In this document: piece by piece, positions 8,482 to 17,563 of the stretch | How positions within the stretch are numbered: the stretch's first letter is position 1 | Layout: each line of letters opens with the position of its first letter | Source of the DNA: Myxococcus stipitatus DSM 14675 | GTDB lineage: Bacteria; Myxococcota; Myxococcia; Myxococcales; Myxococcaceae | Direction: 5' to 3' | Assembly (NCBI RefSeq): GCF_000331735.1 | Contig: NC_020126.1 | Coordinates: 7,505,501-7,569,500, forward strand | Length of the DNA: 64,000 nt | Position numbers and translations under genes: made by a program | The notes under the pieces: generated by a model | Database searches by the model: none | Told to the model about the DNA's origin: nothing | What the model saw: only the letters and a program-made list of their open reading frames with translations

Positions 8482-9699
8482 ATGACCTGGAAAGTCTCGC
8501 TGAGCGCGCTGGTCCTCACCCTGACCGCGTGCTCGGAGTCCGAGGACCCGAAGCCCCCGTCGCCCCGTCCGGTGCGGGCTGTGTTGTTCCCATACATCCC
8601 GGACACGGTGGGTGACGGCTTCGCCAGCCTCGAGGCGCGGCTCGAGGCGGACTTCGAGCGGGAGCACTCGGACATCGACCTGGACATCGTGTTCGACGCG
8701 AACCTGGACACGTATGACCTGGCGGAGGGCGGCGTCCTGAGCCACCTCCTCGGCTCGGGCCCCGCGGCGGTGCAGGTGGTGGAGGTGGACACGCTCATCC
8801 TCGGCTCGCTCGCGTCGAAGGGTTGGATCCAGCCCGTGGACACGGAGCCGGACACCCTCCACCCCGCAGCCGCGGAGGCCGTCCGCATCTCCGGCACGGG
8901 CTACGGCGTCCCCACGTACCTGTGCACCTACGTCGTCTACTCGCGGACCCCGAACATCCGCTCCGCGACCGACGGGGCCTCGCTCGTCGACATCCTGCGG
9001 GCCAGCGCGCCCGGCAAGCGCCCCCTGGCGGCGAACTTCAACGGGAGCTGGACGCTGCCTTCCTCGTACCTGGATGCCTGGAGGGACACGCACCCGGCCC
9101 GCGCGGTTCCCGACGCGCTCGCCCTGCCGCTGGACGCCGCGGCGCTGGCCTCCTTCGAGACGGTCGTCGACAGCTGCGCGAGCGCGCCGGGCGTCAATCC
9201 GTGCCTCGACGGCGCCTACGCGGACAACACGGCGGCGGAAGAAGCCTTCGCCCAGGAGCAGGCCAACGGCTTCATCGGCTACACGGAGCGACTGGTGCCC
9301 ATCCTGAAGGCCCGGCCCGGGATGGCGCTGCCCGAGGTCATCTCGGTGCCGCTGGGGAAGGGCTCGGCGACCACGGTGTTCGTGGATGCGCTGGTGGTCA
9401 ACGCGAACTGCACCGGTCAGTGCGCACAGGACGCACGGGCCTTCACCACGTTCCTCGGCAGCCCCCAGGTGCGAAGCCTCATCGCCTTCAGTGGCGACGG
9501 CCCGCGGGGCACCCTGCCTCGCTACCTGCTCCAGGCCCCACGCGCGTTCTACGAGCTGGAGCGCACACGCTCGGACCCCATGTACCGCAAGTTCACGCCC
9601 CTGCTGGAGGGAGCACATCCCTTCCCCAGCCAGGGCTTCCCCGAGAACCGCAAGGCGCTTCAGGCCGCGCTGCAAGAAGCGCTGCGGGAGTCTCGCTAG
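8482..9699 (+). CDS. Thiaminase I-like lipoprotein (thiamine pyridinylase)
   Basis: A 405-aa protein from the ATG at 8482 (AAGGA upstream; the GTG at 8449 has no site). It has a lipobox in LTLTACSES, so it should be anchored in a membrane. The body is a periplasmic-binding-protein fold as in thiaminase I: it opens with AVLFPYIPDT, and the segment GYGVPTYLCTYVVYSR contains Cys148, matching the active-site cysteine region of thiamine pyridinylase (EC 2.5.1.2). Glu269 in FIGYTERL is a candidate catalytic base. Thiaminase I replaces the thiazole of thiamine by another base, destroying the vitamin. I see no thiamine biosynthesis or transport neighbours. A role in salvage or in starving competitors or prey of thiamine is inference. 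Confidence 0.75.
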   Translation: MTWKVSLSALVLTLTACSESEDPKPPSPRPVRAVLFPYIPDTVGDGFASLEARLEADFEREHSDIDLDIVFDANLDTYDLAEGGVLSHLLGSGPAAVQVVEVDTLILGSLASKGWIQPVDTEPDTLHPAAAEAVRISGTGYGVPTYLCTYVVYSRTPNIRSATDGASLVDILRASAPGKRPLAANFNGSWTLPSSYLDAWRDTHPARAVPDALALPLDAAALASFETVVDSCASAPGVNPCLDGAYADNTAAEEAFAQEQANGFIGYTERLVPILKARPGMALPEVISVPLGKGSATTVFVDALVVNANCTGQCAQDARAFTTFLGSPQVRSLIAFSGDGPRGTLPRYLLQAPRAFYELERTRSDPMYRKFTPLLEGAHPFPSQGFPENRKALQAALQEALRESR

Positions 9700-9845
9700 G
9701 AAGGGGCCAAAGCGAACGTCCGTTCCCGGCGGGCGACCTCGCTGTTGCAGAAAGCACTCCGCGCGGGAGCGCTTCCTCCAGGGACTGCTCATGCTCCGCG
9801 CAGACCGGCTCGCGGTGTCTCGCGAGCGCCCTGAAAGGACATCCG

Positions 9846-9869
9846 CCATTCAATGTCACATTGGAATGG
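9846..9869. promoter_or_regulatory. Palindrome upstream of the DUF885-type peptidase gene
   Basis: The core CAATGT-C-ACATTG (9851-9863) is a perfect 6+6 palindrome about one base apart; it extends on both sides (ccatt at left, aatgg at right) with one unpaired G. It lies about 90 bases before the start at 9955. It is AT-richer than its surroundings, as expected of an operator or promoter element, but no regulator is identified. Confidence 0.3.
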
Positions 9870-9954
9870 TTGCCCCCCGCACTGAACGCCCGGCCGTGGG
9901 ACACGGAACCACTCACATCGACACCTCGGACCGCCAGGATTACGTTGGGCTGCA

Positions 9955-11277
9955 ATGACATCACGACACTCCCTGGCAGGGGTCCTCTGTTTCATGTGGC
10001 TCGCGGCGTGCGCCAGTCGAGGCCCGGTGGCTCCCGGCCCGGGCCCTGGCTCCGCGCTGGATTCGTTCGCGGAGCAGTACGTGAAGCTGGTGCTCGCCCT
10101 GGGCCAGCACGACCCCGCGCTCGTGGACGCGTACCACGGGCCCCAGGGGTGGGCCGACGAGGCGAAGCGCGCAGCGGTGCCGCTCTTGGAGGTGGGCTCT
10201 CGCGCTGCGGCGCTGCACGCGTTGATTGAGTCCTCGCCCGTTCCCGCGGACGCGCTCGTCGCCCTGCGGCGGACCTTCCTGTTGCGTCAGGTGGGCGCCA
10301 TGGACGCACGCGCGCGGCTGCTCCAGGGAACAAAGCTCTCCTTCGACGAGGAGAGCGAGGCGCTCTACAACGCCCGCGCCCCGACCCACACCGAGGCGGA
10401 GTTCGCGGAGGCGCTCGCCGAGCTGGAGCAGCTCCTCCCAGGACAGGGCACGCTGGCCGAGCGGCTGGAGGTGTTCCACCGGAGCTTCGTCATTCCTCCC
10501 GAGAAGCTCCGGGAGGTGTTCCAGACCGCCATCGACGAGGCGCGCCGCCGCACGAAGCAGCACATCCCGCTCCCCGACGACGAGGAGGTCACCCTCGAGT
10601 TCGTGACGGGCCAGAGCTGGGGCGCCTACAACTGGTACAAGGGGCGCAACAAGAGCGTCGTGCAGATCAACACGGACCTGCCCATCACCATCTCCCGCGC
10701 CATCGAAGTAGGCGCCCACGAGAGCTACCCCGGGCACCACGTCTACAACGTCCTGCTCGAGCAGCACCTCGTGCGGGAGCGTGGCTGGGTGGAGTTCACC
10801 ATCTACCCGCTCTACTCCCCTCAATCGCTCATCTCCGAGGGCAGCGCCACCTACGGCCCCCAGGTCGTCTTCCCGGATGAAGCGGCCTACCTGAGGGAGG
10901 TCCTCTTCCCGCTCGCGGGCCTCCCGCCGGACCGGGTCGAGCCCTATCTGAGAGTCGAAGCGCTGCTCGAGAAGCTCACGAATGTCGACAACGAGGCCGC
11001 GCGCCGGTTCCTCGATGGGCAGTTCACTCGGGAGCAGGCCAGCGACTACCTGATTCGCTATCGGCTGCTCACCAGGCCCCAGGTGGAGAAGTTCCTGCTC
11101 AACGCCACCGAGGAGCGCACCTACCTCATCAACTACAACCTCGGCCGCGACCTGGTCGCGGACTTCATCGAGCGGCAGGGTGGCACGAAGGACAACCCCG
11201 CCCGGCGCTGGGAGCTCTTGAGGGAGCTGTTGTCCTCGCCGCGCCTGCCCGGGGACCTCGTCGAGAAACGCCCCTGA
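9955..11277 (+). CDS. DUF885-like zinc metallopeptidase lipoprotein
   Basis: A 440-aa protein with an N-terminal lipoprotein signal (GVLCFMWLAACASRG; Cys after LAA). The core motif GAHESYPGHHVY has the HExxxGHH ligand set of the DUF885 peptidase-like family, with EGSATYG later as the partner motif. Family members are thought to be zinc peptidases of the periplasm or outer membrane, with few characterised. Other conserved segments include GAYNWYKGRNKS and LTRPQVEKF. Neighbours do not form an operon: the next gene is on the other strand with 25 bases between stops. Start: the ATG at 9955 gives the full signal; an internal ATG at 9994 would leave only a short one. Confidence 0.75.
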   Translation: MTSRHSLAGVLCFMWLAACASRGPVAPGPGPGSALDSFAEQYVKLVLALGQHDPALVDAYHGPQGWADEAKRAAVPLLEVGSRAAALHALIESSPVPADALVALRRTFLLRQVGAMDARARLLQGTKLSFDEESEALYNARAPTHTEAEFAEALAELEQLLPGQGTLAERLEVFHRSFVIPPEKLREVFQTAIDEARRRTKQHIPLPDDEEVTLEFVTGQSWGAYNWYKGRNKSVVQINTDLPITISRAIEVGAHESYPGHHVYNVLLEQHLVRERGWVEFTIYPLYSPQSLISEGSATYGPQVVFPDEAAYLREVLFPLAGLPPDRVEPYLRVEALLEKLTNVDNEAARRFLDGQFTREQASDYLIRYRLLTRPQVEKFLLNATEERTYLINYNLGRDLVADFIERQGGTKDNPARRWELLRELLSSPRLPGDLVEKRP

Positions 11278-11302
11278 GGTCCCCGTCGAGCCCCTGGGTC
11301 CT

Positions 11303-12259
11303 TCAGCGGGGCAGCGACTTCAGGAACGACAGGAGCGCGGCGTTCACTTCGTCCGCGCACTCCTGCTGAATCCAGTGCCCGGCGCCCGGCAGGACCCTCA
11401 TCTCCCGGAGGTGGGGGACCAGGGGCTTCATGTACTCCACGGGTGTGAAGGCGCGTCCCGGGTCCAGCTCGCCCACGAGGAAGAGCGCGGGCTGCTCAAT
11501 CTTCACCGTGGCCAGCTCGGGCAGGTCCGCCCAGTCCCGGTCCATGTTGCGGTAGCGGTTGAGCCCGCCCCGAAAGCCGCTGTGGGCGAACTCCTTCGCG
11601 AAGAAGGCGACGTCCTCCTCCGTGAGCCACGAGGGCAGCTGCTCCGGCGGAGCGACGCCCGTGAAGAAGCCATCCCCCGGCTTCCGGGCGCGCACGGCCT
11701 CCGCCGCCACGTCGAAGCCCGGGGTGCCCGCGAGGATGGTGCGCATCGTCCTCGGGATGTCCGCCTCCAGCTCCGCCTCCGCCACGCCGGGCTCCTGGAA
11801 ATACAGCATGTAGAACCAGCGGTCCTTGAAGGCGTTCCGGAAGAGCTCCATCGGGGGCATGGGCGAGCGGCCGAGGTGAGGGACGCTCATCCCGACCACG
11901 GCCCGGAAGCGCTCCGGGTGGAGCGCCGCGCAGGTCCACGCCATCGCCGCGCCCCAGTCATGCCCGACGACCACCGCCGTGCGCTCGCCCAGCGCATCGA
12001 GCAGCCCCACGAAGTCCGCGAGCAGCTCCGTCATCCGGTACGCCTCGACCTCCCGAGGCGCGGTGCTGCGGCCGTACCCGCGCACGTCCGGAGCAACCAC
12101 GTGAAAGCCCGCCGAGGCGAGCGCCGGAATCTGGTGGCGCCACGAGTACCAGGACTCCGGCCAGCCATGGAGCAACAGGACCAAGGGGCCCTCTCCCGCC
12201 TCCGCGACATGCAGCTGGATTCCATTCGTCTCGAGGATGCGATGGGTGATTCCTGGCAT
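11303..12259 (-). CDS. Epoxide hydrolase-type alpha/beta hydrolase
   Basis: A 318-aa protein with all hallmarks of soluble epoxide hydrolases: HGWPESWYSWRHQ (HGxP oxyanion), nucleophile Asp in VVGHDWGAAMAW, lid tyrosines in WFYMLYFQEPG and LNRYRNMDRDW, acid Asp in LVGELDPG and His in PGAGHWIQQE. These enzymes open epoxides by an aspartyl ester intermediate with water. No signal peptide, so cytoplasmic. Substrate could be a fatty epoxide or xenobiotic. Start ATG at 12259; no operon partner. A haloalkane dehalogenase is less likely because of the HGWP and YxxNM features. Confidence 0.88.
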   Translation of the reverse strand: MPGITHRILETNGIQLHVAEAGEGPLVLLLHGWPESWYSWRHQIPALASAGFHVVAPDVRGYGRSTAPREVEAYRMTELLADFVGLLDALGERTAVVVGHDWGAAMAWTCAALHPERFRAVVGMSVPHLGRSPMPPMELFRNAFKDRWFYMLYFQEPGVAEAELEADIPRTMRTILAGTPGFDVAAEAVRARKPGDGFFTGVAPPEQLPSWLTEEDVAFFAKEFAHSGFRGGLNRYRNMDRDWADLPELATVKIEQPALFLVGELDPGRAFTPVEYMKPLVPHLREMRVLPGAGHWIQQECADEVNAALLSFLKSLPR

Positions 12260-12483
12260 GGGGCCGCTCGCGTGCAGGGGTTCGCGCCGGCAGCATAGGA
12301 GAGGGCCCGGAGCATCATGTAGGAAATGCTCCCATCCGTTCCGGAGGCCGCGTTCAACTCGAAACGGTTCACCGGCTGGACGGCGGCGGCTTCCGACTCC
12401 GTCTCAAAGCCCGCAATACACACACACGGGAAGCCCGTGGTCCGGCGCCAACGCGTGGGCATGTTCCGGCGCGCGGAGGGGGC

Positions 12484-14049
12484 ATGAACAACGAAAATGG
12501 AGACATGGGGGATGTCGTCAGGAACTCGATGGAGCCCTGCCTGCGAAACAGGCGCGGCGCCGTGGAGGTCTCACTGACCAACCACCTGGCGGACCTGCAC
12601 GTCGTCAGATGGGGGCCGCTGCGTGTCAACGGGCACGAGATTCCTCCCGAGGACCTCGTCCTGTTTCCCGAGGAGGGCGCTGTCACCCGTGGAGAGCATG
12701 TCTCACCCGAGCGCCCCTTTCCCTTCGGACGACAGCGGACCGTGTGCATCCGCACCTCGGTGCCCGCGCTCGACAAGGGAGAACATCGCTTCGAGGGGGA
12801 GCTCGAGTGTGGCCAGCACGGTGTCTTGAGATGGGATGCGACAGAGACCATCGAGGTGTCGCCATCCCGGACGGATGGTCGGATCCCGCGTGAGGAGGAG
12901 GACGATTACTCCGAAGCCATCGTCCAGGCGCGCCGGGCCCATGTGGAGGACTGGGCGGGCACCCGCTTGAATCATGTGTCACGACACTCCTTCGCCCCGG
13001 GACATGCGCGACACTCGTGCGAGCTCTTCACGGGGGTGGCGCAGGTGCCCATCGGCGTCGTGGGGCCGCTCGTCGTCCACGGAGAGCACGCGGACGGGCC
13101 GTACCTCATCCCCCTGGCGACCACCGAGGGGACGATGGTCGCGAGCTACAACCGAGGCATCAAGCTCCTCAACGCATGTGGTGGGGCCCGGTGCACGGTG
13201 CTGGATGGCTCCATGCAACGCGCCCCCGTCTTCGTGTTCGACGACGCGAAACAGGGGCGAGACTTCGTCTCATGGATCAGGACGCAACAGGAGGTCATCG
13301 CCGAGCGAGCGGAGTCCACCAGCCACGTGGCGAAGCTGCTGCGCATCGAGGCCTTCCAGGTCCACCGCATCGTCTTCCTGCGCTTCAACTTCATGACGGG
13401 CGACGCCGCGGGCCAGAACATGGTGGGCAAGGCCACCTTCGAAGCCCTGCAGTGGATTCGGACGCACTACCCCACGATTCGCGCGAGCTTCCTGGAGGGG
13501 AACATCTCCACTGACAAGAAATCCTCGCAACTGAACATCCTCCAGACACGGGGCAAGCGCGTGACGGCGGAGGTGGTGGTGCCTCGGGAGTTGCTGATGA
13601 CCTCGATGCGGACGCGCGTGTCCCAGGCGGTCCTCTACCAACGCATCTGCTCGGAGGGCTCCAGGCTGGCGGGCTCCCACAACAACGGCGCTCAATCCGC
13701 CAACGCCCTCGCCGCGCTCTTCATCGCCACGGGACAGGACGTCGCGGCCCTGGCGGAGTCCGCCGCCGGCACGCTGTTCACGAATGAGACAGCGGAGGGG
13801 GACCTCTACGCCTCCATCACCCTCCCCTCGCTGGTGCTGGCCACTCACGGCGGAGGCACGGGCCTTCCCACCCAGCGCGAGTGCCTGGAACTGCTGGACT
13901 GCTACGGACGCGGGAAGGTGCTCCGGCTCGCGGAGATTGTGGCAGGCGTCGTCCTGGCGGGAGAGCTGTCCCTCATGTGCGCCGTGGCCTCCGAGCGAGG
14001 CTCCGAGGAGTGGGTGTCGAGCCACGAGCGCATGGGCCGGCATCACTGA
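12484..14049 (+). CDS. HMG-CoA reductase with unusual N-terminal domain
   Basis: A 521-aa protein, ATG preceded by a strong GGAGGG. Catalytic part (about residue 140-520) is class I type: Glu in LATTEGTMVAS (about residue 215), Asp in MTGDAAGQNM (about 307), Lys in TDKKSSQLN (about 345), Asp in ATGQDVA and His514 in VSSHERMG. It reduces HMG-CoA to mevalonate with NADPH, the committed step of the mevalonate route, which feeds isoprenoids. Residues 1-140 are not a membrane domain: they look beta-rich (VRWGPLRVNGHEIPPEDLV and CIRTSVPALDKGEHRFEG) and I cannot place them. The gene is alone with a terminator after the stop. A terpene synthase lies about 43 kb away. Confidence 0.88.
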   Translation: MNNENGDMGDVVRNSMEPCLRNRRGAVEVSLTNHLADLHVVRWGPLRVNGHEIPPEDLVLFPEEGAVTRGEHVSPERPFPFGRQRTVCIRTSVPALDKGEHRFEGELECGQHGVLRWDATETIEVSPSRTDGRIPREEEDDYSEAIVQARRAHVEDWAGTRLNHVSRHSFAPGHARHSCELFTGVAQVPIGVVGPLVVHGEHADGPYLIPLATTEGTMVASYNRGIKLLNACGGARCTVLDGSMQRAPVFVFDDAKQGRDFVSWIRTQQEVIAERAESTSHVAKLLRIEAFQVHRIVFLRFNFMTGDAAGQNMVGKATFEALQWIRTHYPTIRASFLEGNISTDKKSSQLNILQTRGKRVTAEVVVPRELLMTSMRTRVSQAVLYQRICSEGSRLAGSHNNGAQSANALAALFIATGQDVAALAESAAGTLFTNETAEGDLYASITLPSLVLATHGGGTGLPTQRECLELLDCYGRGKVLRLAEIVAGVVLAGELSLMCAVASERGSEEWVSSHERMGRHH

Positions 14050-14053
14050 AGAC

Positions 14054-14086
14054 CCGGAGCTGTCCGGATGAGACAGACAGCTCCGG
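14054..14086. terminator. Terminator hairpin between HMG-CoA reductase and the Ig lipoprotein
   Basis: Perfect 11-bp stem CCGGAGCTGTC (14054-14064) / GACAGCTCCGG (14076-14086) with an 11-nt loop, between convergent stops; can serve both genes. No T run. Confidence 0.65.
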
Positions 14087-14100
14087 CGTCCACCCTCGAC

Positions 14101-15081
14101 TCAGGGCACGGTGACCGTGACAGGGTTGCTGCGCCTGCTGTTGCCCGCGCGGTCATACGCGATGGCGACAATCACATGCGTCCCGGACTTGCCCGTGGAG
14201 TCCCAGGTCTTGTTGAACGGCGCCGTCCCGACGAAGGGCGTCAGGAGGACGCCGTCGACCTCGAACGCGACGTAGATGAGCGCCTGGCTGTCGCTCGCGA
14301 ACGCGGACAGGGTGACGATCCCGGAGACCACCGCGCCGTTGGCCGGAGCGGTCAGCACCGACGTGGGCAGCGCGTTGTCGACAATCAGCTGGCGCGTGAG
14401 GGTCTGCACGTTGCCCGCGTTGTCCGTCGCGCGGAGCATCAGCGAATAGGTGCGGTTCGCCAGCACCCGCGTGTCCCACGGGAAGGTGTAGTCCGGGGTC
14501 GAGTGGCCCGGCTGCGTGGCGAGCAGGACGCCGTCCTGGAAGAACTCCGTCAGCGCGATGCCGGAGAGGTTCTGGTCCGTGGCAACCCAGCCCACGGAGA
14601 TGTTGCCCCTCACGTAGTTCTGCGTCTGGGGATTGTACTTCGGCGAGCCGCTCAGGAGGATGGGCAGGAAGTTGTCCACCATGACGCTCACGGGGGTGGA
14701 CGTACCGGAGTTGCCATCCGCGTCGAAGGCCTGGGCCGTCAGCGAGTGCGTGCCGGAGGTGCCCGTCGTCGTGTCCCAGCTCAGGCTGTAGGGCGGCAGG
14801 TTGGAGGAGCCGATGAGCGTCGTGCCCGAGAAGAAGTCCACGCGGGACACTCCCAGGTCGTCAGAGGCCGTCGCCGCCAGGGTGACGGCGCCCCTCAGGA
14901 AGCTGCCTCCGCTCGGCGAGTCGAGCGTCACCGTGGGCGCGCCGACCACGAGGGCGGAGCGCTCCTCTCGCGGAGCCTGTGCCTGCTCCTCCTCGGGGAC
15001 ATCACCACAACCCATGGACACCAAGGTCGCCACGCCCAAAAGCGTGGCAAGGCCACGGGCCCCTCTCGAAATGCTGTGCAT
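14101..15081 (-). CDS. Lipoprotein with three bacterial Ig-like domains
   Basis: A 326-aa protein from the ATG at 15081 (GGGGGA upstream; longer frame rejected). A lipobox in LVSMGCGDV is followed by a short acidic/Gln linker and three tandem Ig-like (Big_9 type) repeats: APTVTLDSPSGGSFLRG, then NYVRGNISVGW, then PANGAVVSGIVTL, each ending in an AxDxxGN turn (DADGNSGTS, TDNAGNVQ, YDRAGNSRR). Such repeats act as spacers or carbohydrate/adhesion modules. No enzymatic domain. Likely surface-displayed lipoprotein; partner unknown. Confidence 0.75.
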   Translation of the reverse strand: MHSISRGARGLATLLGVATLVSMGCGDVPEEEQAQAPREERSALVVGAPTVTLDSPSGGSFLRGAVTLAATASDDLGVSRVDFFSGTTLIGSSNLPPYSLSWDTTTGTSGTHSLTAQAFDADGNSGTSTPVSVMVDNFLPILLSGSPKYNPQTQNYVRGNISVGWVATDQNLSGIALTEFFQDGVLLATQPGHSTPDYTFPWDTRVLANRTYSLMLRATDNAGNVQTLTRQLIVDNALPTSVLTAPANGAVVSGIVTLSAFASDSQALIYVAFEVDGVLLTPFVGTAPFNKTWDSTGKSGTHVIVAIAYDRAGNSRRSNPVTVTVP

Positions 15082-15160
15082 GTGAATTCCCCCAACTCGG
15101 GTGTGGCGCTCGCAGGGAGTGGAGCGCCGGGGGGACCCTAGCAAACACATCAAGCCCTGC

Positions 15161-16645
15161 TCAGGGCGGGGTGGTTTTGACTGCCTCGCCACACTTCGCT
15201 TCGTAGGATTTGAGAATGGAGCGCGTCTGCTTTCGGAAGGGTTCCGGGTGAATCCCTGTCAGCAGGGCCACCGCGCGACGCTGGTGGGCCACGGCCTCCG
15301 GGCAGCGCTCCAGACGGAAGAGGGCCTCCGCCTGGAGGACATGGCCCAGGAGGTTGTCGGGTGCGAGCGCCACGGCCCGACGCGCCACCGTCAATCCCTC
15401 CTCCAGCCGTCCCTTCGACAGGTGATGCCGGGCGAGGTTCTGTTGGACCCGTGCATTGAGCGGCAGCAGCCGGGCGGCGGACTGCCGCGCCTGGGCCACC
15501 AGCTCCGGTTCGGCCGATGCGTCCAGGTACACCGCCAGCAGGTCCCACGCACTGCCACTGTCCGGATGCGCCTTCACCAGGGCCCGCGCCCGCTCCAGGT
15601 GCTCGTCGTTGTCCGCGTACACCTGCGCGGCGAGGACGGCGGCGCTCACGTTGGTGGGGTCCTCGCGCAGCCCCTGCTCGACCTCCGCGCGAGCCTTCTC
15701 CAGGCGCTCGACGTAGGACATCACGCCGCCGGCCTTGAAGTAGAGCAGCCCGCGAATGGCGTGAATCTCCGCGGAGTCCAGCTCACGCGAGGCGAGCTCT
15801 GTCGGGATGGGCGGCAGCGGCTGGGTGAGGACCGCGTAGAGGCCACTCGCGACGTAGGCGCCCAATCCCTCCTTCAAGTCCGCCCCATCGCCAAAGACAC
15901 TCTTCCAGGCCCGGCGAGGTGACTCGGCGCGGGCCAGCAGGGCCTGGAACGCGTCGAAGCGCGAGGGGTGCTTGTTGATGAGGTAGTGCACCCAAAGCCA
16001 GGCGGAGGCGTAGTACCGCGCCTGCGCGTCGGGGTCGGTGACGGACTTCCCATCCCAGTCCCAGAGCGCGTCCAGGTCGAGCCACCCATCCTCACGCACC
16101 CGCTCCAGGTTCCACGGACTCGGCCGCCCCAGGATGGCCTGGGAGCCGTCCGGGGTGAGCTCGACGGTCTCCAGGTAGCCGGCGAGCCCCTCGCTCAACC
16201 ACTTGGGCCTGTGCAGCAACACGTAGTCGCTCAGATGGTGCGTCAGCTCGTGGGCTTGCAGCTGCAACGACGGCTTGCGGCCCGGCACGTCGTCGTGCCC
16301 CGAGAGGATGAGCAGCGAGCCTCGGTCGGTGGCCCGCTTGTGTCCCGAGAAGTGCCCCTGGGTGAACTCGGAGAGCTCCTTCAGGTCTCGCAGGATGACG
16401 ACGTCCACGAAGTCCTCGGGAGCGAAGTCCGGGCCCCACGCGAACAGCAGGGCGCGGCGCAGCAGCTCCAGCTCACGCGCCGTCTCCGCCGCGGCCGCGG
16501 GCCTCAGGTTCGTCCGCACCCGGAAGTGACGGCTCTGGACCTCCGTCCAGGTGTCACCGCCCTCGCGAGGGCACAACGCACGTGGCGTGGCACAGCCCAC
16601 GGCGAGGACCAGCACCAGCCCTATCCATCCCCTTCGAAACGCCAT
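15161..16645 (-). CDS. Lipoprotein with HExxH peptidase-like domain and TPR repeats
   Basis: A 494-aa protein starting at ATG 16645 with lipobox LVLAVGCAT. Residues of about 30-260 form a DUF1570-like gluzincin: HELTH in QLQAHELTHHLSDY gives two zinc ligands and the catalytic Glu, and WLSEGLAGYLE supplies the third. Residues of about 300-480 are TPR helices (AEVEQGLREDPTNVSAAVLA, LTVARRAVALAPDN, EAVAHQRRAVALL). So it is probably a membrane-anchored metalloprotease with a protein-binding solenoid. The stop lies 79 bases after the start of the Ig lipoprotein gene on the same strand, so they may be cotranscribed (TPR/peptidase first). Confidence 0.75.
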   Translation of the reverse strand: MAFRRGWIGLVLVLAVGCATPRALCPREGGDTWTEVQSRHFRVRTNLRPAAAAETARELELLRRALLFAWGPDFAPEDFVDVVILRDLKELSEFTQGHFSGHKRATDRGSLLILSGHDDVPGRKPSLQLQAHELTHHLSDYVLLHRPKWLSEGLAGYLETVELTPDGSQAILGRPSPWNLERVREDGWLDLDALWDWDGKSVTDPDAQARYYASAWLWVHYLINKHPSRFDAFQALLARAESPRRAWKSVFGDGADLKEGLGAYVASGLYAVLTQPLPPIPTELASRELDSAEIHAIRGLLYFKAGGVMSYVERLEKARAEVEQGLREDPTNVSAAVLAAQVYADNDEHLERARALVKAHPDSGSAWDLLAVYLDASAEPELVAQARQSAARLLPLNARVQQNLARHHLSKGRLEEGLTVARRAVALAPDNLLGHVLQAEALFRLERCPEAVAHQRRAVALLTGIHPEPFRKQTRSILKSYEAKCGEAVKTTPP

Positions 16646-16819
16646 GGGCGCGTTCTGTCATGGCGGCCCGGAGCGCGTCCATCCAGCCGTGAGACGCGCA
16701 CGCACCGTCATGACGCACCCAAGCCACGCGCCTGAGTGTCCACCACCCGATGGATGAGAATTCATTCCAGACAGCCATCCTCTCCGCGTGTCTGACTTTC
16801 CCCTCGACGGAGGCCGCCC

Positions 16820-17563
16820 ATGTCCGAGCAATTCGACCACATCGGTAGCAAGTATGAAGAGTTCAAGACGAAGACTCCGCTGCCCATTCCGGAGCGTCAC
16901 ACCTTCCAGCGACTGGTCGGGAACCTCGGCGGCAAGCGGGTCCTGGACCTCGCCTGTGGCAGCGGGCACTACTCGCGGTTCCTGAAGGCACTCGGCGCCG
17001 AGTGGGTGGAGGGCGTGGACATCTCCCCCGAGATGATTCAGCTCGCGCGGGAGTTCGAGCAGAAGCAGCCCGTGGGGCTGCGCTACCACGTGATGGATGC
17101 ACGGGAGCTCTCGCGGCTGGGGGACTACGACCTGGTCACCTCCGTGTATCTCTTGAACTACGCCCAGACACGCGAGGAGCTGCGGAGCATGTGCCGGGGC
17201 GCCATCGCCAACCTCAAGCCCGGAGGGCGCTTCGTCTCGGTGACGGCCAACCCCGGCTTCGACATGCACCGCTCCAACTTCACCGCGTACGGCGTCGAGG
17301 TCCTCAGCGAGACCTTCGAGCACGGACGCCACCACTGCCGCGCCCTCTTCCTGACCGAGCCCCCCACGCCCTTCGAGTACTTCCGCTGGTCCACCGACGC
17401 GTACGAGTCCGCCTTCGCGGAAGCCGGCTTCCGGAACGTCGCCTGGCACCCCATCGATATTCCCCAGGAGGCCATCGACCGGTTCGGCGAGGACTTCTGG
17501 CGGGACTACCGGGAGAACTCGCTCATCATCGCGCTGAGCGGTCAGAAGGCAGCGACTCGATGA
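16820..17563 (+). CDS. Class I SAM-dependent methyltransferase
   Basis: A 247-aa cytoplasmic enzyme with GGAGG before its ATG. SAM-binding motif I is VLDLACGSGHYSRF, then acidic GVDISPEMI, and motif II region YHVMDARELS and DLVTSVYLLNYAQ. It resembles ToxA-type toxoflavin methyltransferases and related small-molecule methyltransferases; substrate cannot be read. Its 3' end overlaps the 3' end of the convergent aminoglycoside nucleotidyltransferase by 38 bases, so no terminator lies between them. Confidence 0.8.
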   Translation: MSEQFDHIGSKYEEFKTKTPLPIPERHTFQRLVGNLGGKRVLDLACGSGHYSRFLKALGAEWVEGVDISPEMIQLAREFEQKQPVGLRYHVMDARELSRLGDYDLVTSVYLLNYAQTREELRSMCRGAIANLKPGGRFVSVTANPGFDMHRSNFTAYGVEVLSETFEHGRHHCRALFLTEPPTPFEYFRWSTDAYESAFAEAGFRNVAWHPIDIPQEAIDRFGEDFWRDYRENSLIIALSGQKAATR

